Shown: one piece after another, positions 24,326-32,114 of the stretch
Layout: every line of letters starts with the position of its first letter
Numbering within the stretch: the first letter of the stretch is position 1
Origin: Achromobacter sp. UMC46
Lineage (GTDB): Bacteria > Pseudomonadota > Gammaproteobacteria > Burkholderiales > Burkholderiaceae_B
Direction of reading: 5' to 3'
Length of the DNA: 64,000 nt
NCBI RefSeq assembly: GCF_014170335.1
Contig: NZ_LZZS01000004.1
Coordinates: 186,001 to 250,000, forward strand
Program-made: the position numbers and the translations under genes
Notes under the pieces: model-generated
Database searches by the model: none
Seen by the model: the letters and a program-made list of their open reading frames with translations, nothing else
What the model was told of the DNA's origin: nothing

Positions 24326-26682
24326 GACGCCTCCTGGGCCAGATGATCCACGTAGCCGTCCAGCGCTACGCCCGGCCCGCCCAGCAAGGTCTCGTTCACC
24401 AGGAGGCGCTTGGCAAGATGGCTGATCGCCGTTTCGTCCTGCAAGCCGATCGCGCCATGCAGTTGCAGGACGTCCAGCGCCACCGCGTGCGCGCTTTCGC
24501 CGCTGATCCAGCAAGCGGCGGCCACGGCGCCCACTTGCGCCTCGGGATCCGCCTGCCGCCATTGTCCGATGGCGTTCCAGGTCAAGGCTTGCGCGTTGCG
24601 CCAGGCGCGATACAGGTCCACGACGCGATGCCGCAGCGCTTGAAATTCCGATAATGGGCGCCCGAACTGGCGGCGGGTGCCCAGGTATTCCACGGTCTGG
24701 CGCAATGCCTCGCGCATGACGCCGACATTCTCGACGCACCACAACAATTGCTCTGCCTGCCCGAACGCGGCGCAGAACGCACGCGCGGCCGGGCCCCGCA
24801 CGATCAAATCGGCGGCGTCGGCGCCGACGGCATCAACGTCCAGGTCGGCAGCGCCCCGGGCGTCGTACAGGCGATAGGAACGCCGCGTCAGGCCTGGCGC
24901 CCCGGCGGGCAACAGGAAGACGCCAAGCTCGGCATCAGGCGCGTCGGATAACGCCGCGGCAACCAGCATCCGGGTAGCGCTATCGCCCCCCAGCACCGTC
25001 GACAGCTTTCCCGTCAGCGTCCAACCGCCTTGAACGGGCCGGGCAGCCAGCGGCGAATCCGCTTCCAGCGCGCACGACAGCATGGCTTGGCCCGCCAGCG
25101 TGTCGACGAGCATCCGGCTGACGGTATCCGCCGACGCCGCGCCCGCTATCCCCCAGGCCATCGGCGCCGCAATGGCCGCCGCGCCGTAAATGGGCAGGAA
25201 AAGGTGAGCCGCCAAGGTCTGGGTCACGTGCGCCACGTCGGCCAAGCGACCGGACGCCCCGCCCTGCTCCTCGTCGGCCATCAAGCCCAGCACGCCGAAC
25301 CCGGCGATTTCCGCCCACGCCTGGGCGCAGCGGGCGCCGCCGCCCAGGATGGACTCCCGGCGGGCGTCGGCGCCGTACTCGCGGGCCAGATATTTGCGCA
25401 GCGATTCGTCGATCATCGATTGCTGTTCGTCGGCGCCGGCGTCGGCGACCGCACCCAATTCCGATTTGCCGCTGAACAAGACGCGCGCAATGATCTCTTT
25501 TTGGATCTCGGACGCGCCGCCGCCCAAGGTCACGCCCCGATAGCGAAGGAAGTGCAGATGGATGTTGTTGACGCTGCCAGGGACCAGGGGCGGCAGGGTC
25601 GCGCGCCCATCCAGCGCGGCGGGATCGACCGGCAGCCCATGCCTGCCGATCAACGCCATCTGCGCCGCGTACAGGTCCTGGATTAATTCCGTGCCTTGCA
25701 GCTTGAGCAACGACGGCGCAATGTCGGAATCGCTGCCCGCGGCGACCGCCGTCAGCGCCTGCCACCACTGCGACTCGTGGGCAAGAAAGCGGCATTCCAG
25801 CTTGGCCAGTTCCGCCCAGGTGCGCTGGTTGGCGCGCGCCAAGGCCGGCGGACCTTGATACTGCCGCGTCAAGCGCTTGAGCTTTTCAAGTTCAGCCTTG
25901 CATTCGCCTACCCGCGCCAGGAACAGGCGTTCCGTGACCAGCAGGTCTTTCGCAACCGCCCAGCCGCCGTCCTGCGCGCCGACCAGGCAATCCGACGGTA
26001 CGCGGACCTCGTCGAAGAACAATTGCACATGGAACTCGGCGCCATTGATGAAGCGGATCGGCCGCACCGTCACGCCGGGCAAGGTCATGTCGATCAGCAG
26101 CACGGACAGGCCGTCCTGCTTGCGGCCAGCCCCGGCATCGGTGCGGACCAGGGCAAGCGCCCAGTTCGCCCAATGCCCGAAGCTTTGCCAGATCTTGGTG
26201 CCGGTGACGACAAAGACGTCCCCGTCGCGCCGCGCGGTTGTCTTGACCGAGGCAAGATCGGACCCTGCGTCGGGTTCGGAGTACGCCTGTGCCCAATAAT
26301 CTTCGAACGACAAGATGCGGGGCAGGAACCTGACCTGCTGCGAGGGGGTGCCGTGGTTCATGAGGGTCGGCCCGATCATGTCGATTCCCAGGTTTTCAAA
26401 CCGGGGGCATCCCGCCAACGCGTATTCCTCGCGAAAAATCGCCAATTGCCACAGCGCCCAACCCGGCCCGCCATGCTTGGCGGGCCACGCCGGGGCCGCC
26501 CAACCTTGCGAATGCATGATCTGCTGCCAGCGCCGGGCCTGCTCGCGCGTGACCAGGCAGTTGGCCGCGTCGGCCTCGCGCAAGTCCGCCGGCAGGCTGG
26601 AATGCAATGCGCGACGGATATCCTGCCGGAAGTCCGCCGCCTGCCGGGCGTCGATTGCCATGTCGCTGCCGCCGTTGGTCAT
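24322..26682 (-). CDS. Fused two-domain acyl-CoA dehydrogenase
   Basis: 786 residues, about twice the usual length. Residues 1-403 form one complete acyl-CoA dehydrogenase: AQAYSEPDAGSDLASVKTTA (FAD/substrate region), VTGTKIWQSFGHWANW, and LGGGASEIQKEIIARVLF at its end. After a short linker, residues 421-786 form a second, more divergent one, with VEYLGTRRQFGRPLSEFQAL and VLQLHGAIGLQDETAISHLAKR. Such pairs normally occur as separate genes forming heteromeric enzymes for bulky or dicarboxylic acyl-CoAs; here they are fused. It oxidises an acyl-CoA at the alpha-beta bond. Its ATG overlaps the hydratase TGA (ATGA), its TGA the CaiB ATG. Another in-frame ATG is at 26661. Confidence 0.9.
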   Translation of the reverse strand: MTNGGSDMAIDARQAADFRQDIRRALHSSLPADLREADAANCLVTREQARRWQQIMHSQGWAAPAWPAKHGGPGWALWQLAIFREEYALAGCPRFENLGIDMIGPTLMNHGTPSQQVRFLPRILSFEDYWAQAYSEPDAGSDLASVKTTARRDGDVFVVTGTKIWQSFGHWANWALALVRTDAGAGRKQDGLSVLLIDMTLPGVTVRPIRFINGAEFHVQLFFDEVRVPSDCLVGAQDGGWAVAKDLLVTERLFLARVGECKAELEKLKRLTRQYQGPPALARANQRTWAELAKLECRFLAHESQWWQALTAVAAGSDSDIAPSLLKLQGTELIQDLYAAQMALIGRHGLPVDPAALDGRATLPPLVPGSVNNIHLHFLRYRGVTLGGGASEIQKEIIARVLFSGKSELGAVADAGADEQQSMIDESLRKYLAREYGADARRESILGGGARCAQAWAEIAGFGVLGLMADEEQGGASGRLADVAHVTQTLAAHLFLPIYGAAAIAAPMAWGIAGAASADTVSRMLVDTLAGQAMLSCALEADSPLAARPVQGGWTLTGKLSTVLGGDSATRMLVAAALSDAPDAELGVFLLPAGAPGLTRRSYRLYDARGAADLDVDAVGADAADLIVRGPAARAFCAAFGQAEQLLWCVENVGVMREALRQTVEYLGTRRQFGRPLSEFQALRHRVVDLYRAWRNAQALTWNAIGQWRQADPEAQVGAVAAACWISGESAHAVALDVLQLHGAIGLQDETAISHLAKRLLVNETLLGGPGVALDGYVDHLAQEAS

Positions 26683-27545
26683 GCCGGCTCCTTGCTTGCG
26701 CGTGCCGCGTGCTCGGAGGCCATGCGGTCCCAGTCGTACCGGGCGGGTTGGCGATCCAGGAACCGCAACACCGCGTCCCGGTGATCGGCGGAGGTCGCGC
26801 AGGCGCTTTGCGCGCAGCCTTCCATGTCCACGAACGTGCCGTAGTCCATGTCGAAGCTGCGACTGAGCAGGCGTTTGGTAAGACCGATGGCCGGCTGCGG
26901 CGCCAAGGCGAACCGGCCGGCCAATTCCATGGCGGCGTTTATCAGGGAGCTTGGATCGCAGACCTGGTAGACCAGCCCCAGCTCCACCGCTTCTTCCACC
27001 CCGACGGGCCGGGCCGTCATCAAGAGGTCGCGCGCCTTGGCCAGGCCGATCAGGCGCGGCAGGATGTGGATGGCGCCCATGTCGGGCAAGACGCCCAGCC
27101 GATTGAACACCATCGAGAAGGTGGCCGTCCGCGATGCGACGATGAAGTCCGCCGCCAGCGCGATGGAAAAGCCCGCGCCGAATGCGGGGCCATCCACGGC
27201 GGCGATGACGGGAATCTCCAGCCCGCGCAGGCGCTCAAGCCAGTCATGCAGCCGCAGGATGCGCCCGCGGGCCGCATCGCCCGCGTCCCGCTCGGGCGTC
27301 ACGCCAGTGATCCGGTCACGCATGGCGCGGATGTCGGCCCCCGCGCAGAAGCTGCCGCCCGACCCCGTCAAGACCAGCGCTTTGATCGTGTCGTCCGTGC
27401 GAACCCGGTCGATCATTTCCGAATAGTCCTGGCGCAGCGCTTGCGTCAAGGCATTGCGGTGAGTCGGGTTGGCATGGGTGAAGACAGCAATGCCATCGTG
27501 AATCGCCAAGTGCGATTCCCGGAAGTCCGAATCACGGTTTTCCAT
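26679..27545 (-). CDS. Enoyl-CoA hydratase/isomerase family protein
   Basis: 288 residues of the crotonase family, from the ATG at 27545 (CCGGAGGAGACGAT leader). The oxyanion-hole regions are VLTGSGGSFCAGADIRAM and VIAAVDGPAFGAGFSIALAAD; FNRLGVLPDMGAIHILPRLIG carries the acidic residue region. It hydrates or isomerises an enoyl-CoA, the step after the acyl-CoA dehydrogenase encoded immediately downstream with an ATGA overlap. It is the first gene of the operon; the CCCCGAT/AGGGGG palindrome about 90 bp upstream probably controls it. Confidence 0.92.
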   Translation of the reverse strand: MENRDSDFRESHLAIHDGIAVFTHANPTHRNALTQALRQDYSEMIDRVRTDDTIKALVLTGSGGSFCAGADIRAMRDRITGVTPERDAGDAARGRILRLHDWLERLRGLEIPVIAAVDGPAFGAGFSIALAADFIVASRTATFSMVFNRLGVLPDMGAIHILPRLIGLAKARDLLMTARPVGVEEAVELGLVYQVCDPSSLINAAMELAGRFALAPQPAIGLTKRLLSRSFDMDYGTFVDMEGCAQSACATSADHRDAVLRFLDRQPARYDWDRMASEHAARASKEPA

Positions 27546-27635
27546 ATCGTCTCCTCCGGGACGGTTGCCGCCTGATGGCGGGTCCGTCCGGCTGTGTGTT
27601 GACGCTATGGTCTGCCTGGCGGCCGGTGCTGCACC

Positions 27636-27649
27636 CCCCCTTATCGGGG
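27636..27649. promoter_or_regulatory. Palindrome CCCCGATAAGGGGG upstream of the acyl-CoA operon
   Basis: Read on the minus strand, the sequence is CCCCGATAAGGGGG, flanked by more C and G so that the perfect arms reach seven bases. It overlaps the last codons of the LuxR gene and lies about 90 bp before the hydratase start. A near-copy lies upstream of the LuxR gene at 30438-30452. No U-run follows, so an operator is more likely than a terminator. Confidence 0.55.
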
Positions 27650-30385
27650 GGGGCTGGCAGAAAACCGGATGTCGCGCAATGCGGTGTCGATCAACCCGAG
27701 GTGCCGCGCGCGCAGCACGGCTTCGTCGCGCCCCAGCACGCCCAGCTTGCCGTAGACGTTCTTCAAGTGCCACTTGACCGTTTCGGGCGAAATGCCCAGC
27801 ACGCGCGCGATGCGCTTGTTCGGCATCGCGCAGGCCAATGCCTGAAGGACATCGAACTCCCGCGCACTGAGCGTCTCGATCTGCGTCGGGGCTTCGCGCA
27901 CCGGCGCCTGAACGTCGGTCTCGATGGCCGCGGCCTTCAAGCGCTGCCAGTAGAACGCGGCGACCGGACTCAACAGATCCGCCTGCGCCACGCGGTCGCC
28001 CAAGGTTTGCAAGGCGGGGCCGTAGTCCATCAAGACGCGCATGCAACCGAGTTCCTGGGTGTCGTGCATGGCCTGGGCCAACAGGGGCAACGCCTCGTCC
28101 GGCCGGTCGCCTTGCGCCCGCAGCAATGCGGCTTGGGCGCCCATCTGTATCCGGATCCGCCCGAACCCCAGCGTGCCGGCCAGCCGGTAAGCGTCCTGCG
28201 CCTGGCGCAGCGCGTCGTCCAGGTGGCCCGCGGCCACCAGCCATCGCGTGCGGGCCATGGCCAGCAACATGCCGAAGGGCCGTTTGGAACCGACCGGGTT
28301 GGCGCCATGGCGCTTCGTCATGAAGGTCAACTGGGCCAGGCATTCTTCAGCGCCGCCCATATCGCCCGCCAGGCACAACACCCGGCAGCGCTCGGCCAGG
28401 CTATGCACCAGCGCGCGTTCCAGCCCGCGCTCGGCGGCCTGCTCGTCCAGCCGGTCTAGATGGGAAAGTGCCTCTCGATAACTGCCTTCCCTGGCATAGA
28501 TGCGCGCCAGGACGACCCCGATGCGCAGCAGGGAGTCGGGCAGGGACACGCGTTCGATCAGGTCGATGCGCAGCTCAAGCATGGAACGCGCGGTCTCGAT
28601 GTCGTTGACCTCGTACAGCACGTCGCCCAGGTACCCGGCCGCGATGCATGCCGGGTCGCTGACCATGCCGAGGGCGCCTTCCGCTTCTTCGAGCGCCGCG
28701 CGCAGCACTTGCTCGGCGCTGCGCATGTTCCCCTGCTGCAAATAGGTGAAGCCCGCAATGCACTGCCCGGTCAGCGTGCCGAAAGCCGAATCCAGCAGCA
28801 CCGCGCCGTCGTCCAGCACGGGGCGCGGGCCTTGCTGGAGCTCGCGCGCCCGCTCGAACTTGCCCTGGTGGGCGTATAGCCAGCTGAGGATATTGCGGCG
28901 CCCGCCGATGAGGATGGCGTTGGAGCCGCCCGACAAGGCTTCGACTTCCTCCAGCATCGCCGCGGCGCCGTTGGTATCGTCTTCCTGCACCGCCAAGGAA
29001 CCCTTCAGCAAGGTCAAATGCGCCCGCGACGCGGCGTCGTCCGGGGCCAGCGCGGCCTCCAGTTCGGCGATGCTTGCCCGGCATTCGGCAAACCGCCGGT
29101 AGCACAGGTGGGTCCACGCCTCCCAGACGCGCAGGGCCGGGCTGCCCCGGCGGGCGGCAAGCGGCAGCTGGGCGACCGCGCTGACCAGGGCGCGCATCTT
29201 TCCCCGCAGGAACAGGGCGGGTGCATCGCGCTCCAGCCAGAAGGCCGCGCGGTCCTCGCGTCCTGCGCTGAGCGCATGGGACACGGCCTCTTGCAGGTGG
29301 CCATGTTCACCGAACCAGTCCGCCAAGGCGTGATGCGTATCGACCCGCACCGCTTGCGGCAGGTTCCGGAACCGTTCCGTCAGCAATTCGCGCAGCAGCG
29401 GATGAAAGCGATGCCAGCTTTCGCGCCCGTCGCCGTCGGAAGACATCAGAAAGAGGTTCTCGCGGCGCAGCCGCGCCAGCAGCGCCTGCCCGTGCGCGGG
29501 GCCGAACAACACCGCGCACAGCGACGCACAGAATTGCTTGGCCGCGGACAGGCGCGTAATGTCAGCCAGCAACGCCGCGTCCATCATCGCGAAGACATGC
29601 TGATTGAAAAAGGCGGCGAAATCGGCGGCGTTCTGCAGGCTGGCCTGGGCGGCGGCGCTGGACGCCGACGCGTCCAACGGGATCGCCGCCAATTGCAACC
29701 CGGCGATCCAGCCGTCCGTCAGGTCATACAGCAGCCGCGCCGTGCGCTTTTCAATCTGGGGATGACGGTGCTTGAGATACTGTTCAACCTCTGAAAACGA
29801 AAACCGCAGCGCGTCGAAACCGAACTCCGCCACGTGATCCTTGTCCCGCAGCCGGGCCAGCGACAAGGCAGGCGCACTGCGCGACAACAAGGCCAGATGG
29901 AGATTCGGCGGCGCAAAGTCTGCCAACGTCTGGAAGAACTGTTGGCCCACCGGCTCGGACACGCTTTGGTAGTCGTCCACCAGCAGGTAGAGTTCCTTGG
30001 CATGGCGTTGGGCCGCAAGGATAAAGGCGATAGCCACGGCATCCGCGGATACCAGCGCGCCATCGCGGTTCAAGATGAACGCCGCTTCACGGCCAAGCGC
30101 CGGGTCGATGCGGTCCAGGCTGGCGAACACGCCTTCCAGCAGGTGGCCCGGCTCGGCGCCTTCGAGGGACAGCGCCGACCAGGCGAAGTCATATCCCATG
30201 GCAAGCATCGCGCTGCGCCATTGCTCGCCCAATGCGGTCTTCCCGGCCCCGGCCGGCCCCTGGATCACCACCAGAGTTTTCCCTCGGGCTTCGATCAGCT
30301 TGTCCAGCAGGCGGCCGCGCGGCAGCAGATTCTGGCCGCTGGCCGCGCCTTTGGCTCCAGCCGGGAATGTTTCATCGGGACGCAT
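27641..30385 (-). CDS. MalT/LAL-type LuxR transcriptional regulator (ATP-dependent)
   Basis: 914 residues in three parts. The N-terminal AAA/STAND ATPase has the Walker A GPAGAGKT at residues 43-50 and a Walker B-like LYLLVDDYQSV. The middle, from about residue 340 to 830, is helical-repeat/TPR-like with many Ala-rich helices. The C-terminal LuxR helix-turn-helix is at about 838-898 (LSAREFDVLQALACAMPNKR, ISPETVKWHLKNVYGKLGV). MalT-type activators oligomerise with ATP and an inducer. It is encoded upstream of the acyl-CoA operon on the same strand and divergent from two decayed beta-oxidation genes; the shared palindromes at 27636 and 30438 suggest it controls both sides. Confidence 0.92.
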   Translation of the reverse strand: MRPDETFPAGAKGAASGQNLLPRGRLLDKLIEARGKTLVVIQGPAGAGKTALGEQWRSAMLAMGYDFAWSALSLEGAEPGHLLEGVFASLDRIDPALGREAAFILNRDGALVSADAVAIAFILAAQRHAKELYLLVDDYQSVSEPVGQQFFQTLADFAPPNLHLALLSRSAPALSLARLRDKDHVAEFGFDALRFSFSEVEQYLKHRHPQIEKRTARLLYDLTDGWIAGLQLAAIPLDASASSAAAQASLQNAADFAAFFNQHVFAMMDAALLADITRLSAAKQFCASLCAVLFGPAHGQALLARLRRENLFLMSSDGDGRESWHRFHPLLRELLTERFRNLPQAVRVDTHHALADWFGEHGHLQEAVSHALSAGREDRAAFWLERDAPALFLRGKMRALVSAVAQLPLAARRGSPALRVWEAWTHLCYRRFAECRASIAELEAALAPDDAASRAHLTLLKGSLAVQEDDTNGAAAMLEEVEALSGGSNAILIGGRRNILSWLYAHQGKFERARELQQGPRPVLDDGAVLLDSAFGTLTGQCIAGFTYLQQGNMRSAEQVLRAALEEAEGALGMVSDPACIAAGYLGDVLYEVNDIETARSMLELRIDLIERVSLPDSLLRIGVVLARIYAREGSYREALSHLDRLDEQAAERGLERALVHSLAERCRVLCLAGDMGGAEECLAQLTFMTKRHGANPVGSKRPFGMLLAMARTRWLVAAGHLDDALRQAQDAYRLAGTLGFGRIRIQMGAQAALLRAQGDRPDEALPLLAQAMHDTQELGCMRVLMDYGPALQTLGDRVAQADLLSPVAAFYWQRLKAAAIETDVQAPVREAPTQIETLSAREFDVLQALACAMPNKRIARVLGISPETVKWHLKNVYGKLGVLGRDEAVLRARHLGLIDTALRDIRFSASPPR

Positions 30386-30437
30386 CGGTCCTTGCCTCCA
30401 TTGCCGCGATTCTAGGCCAGCAGGATGCCACGTCCCT

Positions 30438-30452
30438 CCCCGATTCAGGGGG
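30438..30452. promoter_or_regulatory. Palindrome CCCCGATTCAGGGGG upstream of the LuxR gene
   Basis: CCCCGAT-TC-AGGGGG lies 53 bp before the LuxR start and 66 bp before the thiolase remnant. It shares the CCCCGAT...AGGGGG core with the palindrome at 27636-27649. The repeated occurrence at two promoters of one gene cluster is the evidence for an operator; a GGGGGAGAAGG extension resembles G-rich MalT boxes. Confidence 0.55.
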
Positions 30453-30517
30453 AGAAGGTGGGTGGGTTTATCACTAGTCTGCGGAAATCAGCACATATCA
30501 GACCAATCGGAGACGCC

Positions 30518-30649
30518 ATGTCCACACACGTCCTAGTCGCCGGCATCGGCATGACGCCCGTCCGCAAACCGGCGCAGTCGCCGTCCTACTTCGAACTGGT
30601 CAGCCAGTTGCGCGGCGCCTGCGTCGTGACGCTGTACGCGCGCCACTGA
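30518..30649 (+). pseudogene. Thiolase / lipid-transfer-type acetyltransferase remnant with internal deletion
   Basis: The 43-codon frame starts exactly like thiolase-superfamily (SCP-x type) proteins, MSTHVLVAGIGMTPVRKP then SPSYFELV, and ends exactly like them, GACVVTLYARH, but lacks the roughly 330-350 residues normally between. The break lies near codon 30-31 (about 30605-30611) and is in frame, so only the two ends survive. It retains a GGAGAC ribosome site. All catalytic residues are gone. It would have been the last enzyme of beta-oxidation and is divergent from the LuxR regulator, next to another deleted gene. Confidence 0.8.
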
Positions 30650-30695
30650 GCCCCCTGCGCGTCCCCCGTCCCTCCCCTCATCCCCAAGGTCCGAC

Positions 30696-31117
30696 ATGAA
30701 AATCCATGACCAGGTATTTTTGATCACCGGCGGCGCGTTGTCCGATACACCCCCAACGCGGACGGCGAACGGGGCGTCATCCTGTGCACCGCGTCCATCG
30801 CGGCGTTCGAAGGGCAGATCGGACAGGCCGCCGACTCGGCGTCGAAGGCGGGCATCGCCGGGATGACGTTGCCCATCGCGCGCGAACTCGCCGCCCAAGG
30901 CATCCGTATCGTCACGATCGCGCCCGGGCTGTTTTGCACTCCTATGATGGATACGTTTCCGGCGCATATCCAGGCGGCGCTGGGCCAGGCGGTACCCTTC
31001 CCCGCGCGCCTGGGAAAAGCCGACGAGTACGCACACTTGGCGCAGGCGGTCATCGAGAACTGCCTGATGAACGGCGCCACGGTACGGCTGGACGGCGCGG
31101 TGCGGCTGGCGGCGTAG
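30696..31117 (+). pseudogene. Short-chain dehydrogenase (HSD10/FabG-like 3-hydroxyacyl-CoA dehydrogenase) remnant
   Basis: The first codons ([14 protein letters not shown]) are the start of a short-chain dehydrogenase up to the cofactor glycine motif. The reading then jumps, out of frame, near 30735-30755 to the C-terminal half [55 protein letters not shown], ending LDGAVRLAA. About 110-120 residues are missing. The catalytic tyrosine of the usual YSASK motif is Asp (codon 30833-30835). The deletion, frameshift and active-site change mean it cannot be functional. The original enzyme would have oxidised 3-hydroxyacyl-CoA, beside the thiolase remnant. Confidence 0.85.
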
Positions 31118-31143
31118 TGAGGGGCACCGATACCGTCTGACGT

Positions 31144-31294
31144 TAGTTCCCGCCCTATCGTCCTATTTTCAGAACGCTGCTGGCAAAATTCGGGAACTAC
31201 CGGACCGGCTGTTCTTCACCTATCGTTAATGGCAGCAAGTATCCGGGTGGCAGACAACGAATGTCGGCCACCGCTGGGTAGTTGCCCCCTATCG
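31144..31294. repeat. Three copies of a TAGTTCCCG-type motif before the YcaC-like gene
   Basis: TAGTTCCCGCCCTATCG (31144-31160) recurs as TAGTTGCCCCCTATCG (31279-31294), and the inverse CGGGAACTA lies at 31191-31199, a perfect 9-bp complement of the first. The motif lies in the 198-bp region between the SDR remnant and the hydrolase start and could be an operator set or remains of a larger repeat. Confidence 0.45.
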
Positions 31295-31315
31295 ATTCTT
31301 CCCGGGAGTCCCTCC

Positions 31316-31996
31316 ATGAGCAATCCAGCAAACTTCAACGGCGCCCGCCCCGTCATCGACCCCGATCAGGCCGCCATGCTGCTGATCGACCACCAAAGCG
31401 GGCTGTTCCAGACGATTGGCGACATGCCGTTCACGACGGTGCGCTCCCATGCCGGCGCCTTGGCGAAGATGGCCACGCTGACCAAGATGCCCGTCATCAC
31501 CACGGCCTCGGTGCCGCAAGGCCCCAACGGCCCGCTGATCCCGGAAATCCACAAGTTCGCGCCCCACGCCAAATACATCGCCCGCCGCGGCGAAATCAAT
31601 GCGTGGGACAACCCGGAATTCGTCGCGGCGGTGAAGGCCACCGGCCGCAAGCAGCTGATCATCGCTGGCACCATCACCAGCGTATGCATGGCGTTCCCCA
31701 GCATCGCCGCGGTCAATGAAGGCTTCCAGGTGTTCGCCGTGATCGACGCGTCGGGCACGTATTCCAAGATGGCGCAGGAGATCACCCTGGCCCGCGTCGT
31801 GCAGGCTGGCGTCGTGCCAATGGACACCGCCGCCGTGGCTTCTGAACTGCAACGAACGTGGCACCGCGAGGACGCCGCGCAATGGGCCGAGCTCTACGGC
31901 GCGATCTTCCCGTCTTACCAACTGCTGGCCGAAAGCTATGCCAAGGCCCAGGAAGTCGAGAAAAACCAGGAACTGCTGGATTCCCAGCGGACCTGA
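31316..31996 (+). CDS. YcaC-like isochorismatase-family cysteine hydrolase
   Basis: 226 residues from the ATG at 31316. It is closest to the YcaC subgroup: AAMLLIDHQSGLFQTIGDMP with catalytic Asp25, GEINAWDNPEFVAAVKATGRKQL quoted in part as GEINAWDNPEF, and IIAGTITSVCMAFPSIAAV with the nucleophile Cys124, then FAVIDASGTYSKMAQEIT. The family hydrolyses amides or similar bonds by a Cys-Asp-Lys triad; YcaC substrates are still unknown. It is monocistronic by position, with a strong hairpin terminator directly after the stop. The repeated TAGTTCCCG motif lies upstream. Confidence 0.9.
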   Translation: MSNPANFNGARPVIDPDQAAMLLIDHQSGLFQTIGDMPFTTVRSHAGALAKMATLTKMPVITTASVPQGPNGPLIPEIHKFAPHAKYIARRGEINAWDNPEFVAAVKATGRKQLIIAGTITSVCMAFPSIAAVNEGFQVFAVIDASGTYSKMAQEITLARVVQAGVVPMDTAAVASELQRTWHREDAAQWAELYGAIFPSYQLLAESYAKAQEVEKNQELLDSQRT

Positions 31997-32010
31997 TCCC
32001 GACGCCCACG

Positions 32011-32042
32011 CCGGGGCCGGGCCGTTGGGCCGGCCCCGGTTT
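32011..32042. terminator. Strong hairpin terminator between convergent genes
   Basis: A perfect 10-bp stem CCGGGGCCGG/CCGGCCCCGG (32011-32020, 32030-32039) with a 9-base loop, then TTT. It lies 14 bp after the YcaC-like gene and before the convergent biotin carboxylase gene. Confidence 0.7.
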
Positions 32043-32114
32043 CGAGGGTAAACGATGGCTTGCGTGGCGCGGCGTGTGCGGGCGGCGCCGGGCGGTTGAC
32101 GCCCATCCGCCCGA

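Noticed and set aside
27634-27653. The C7/G8 palindrome at the end of the LuxR gene as an intrinsic terminator
   Set aside because: No U-run follows on either strand, and a near-copy occurs in the promoter region at 30438, so an operator fits better.
30425-30649. A 74-codon protein starting at GTG 30425
   Set aside because: The first 31 codons run through the palindrome and a non-coding region; the thiolase-like sequence starts at ATG 30518 after a ribosome site.
30696-31117. An intact short-chain dehydrogenase
   Set aside because: The frame breaks near 30735-30755, about 110-120 residues are missing, and the catalytic tyrosine is replaced by aspartate.
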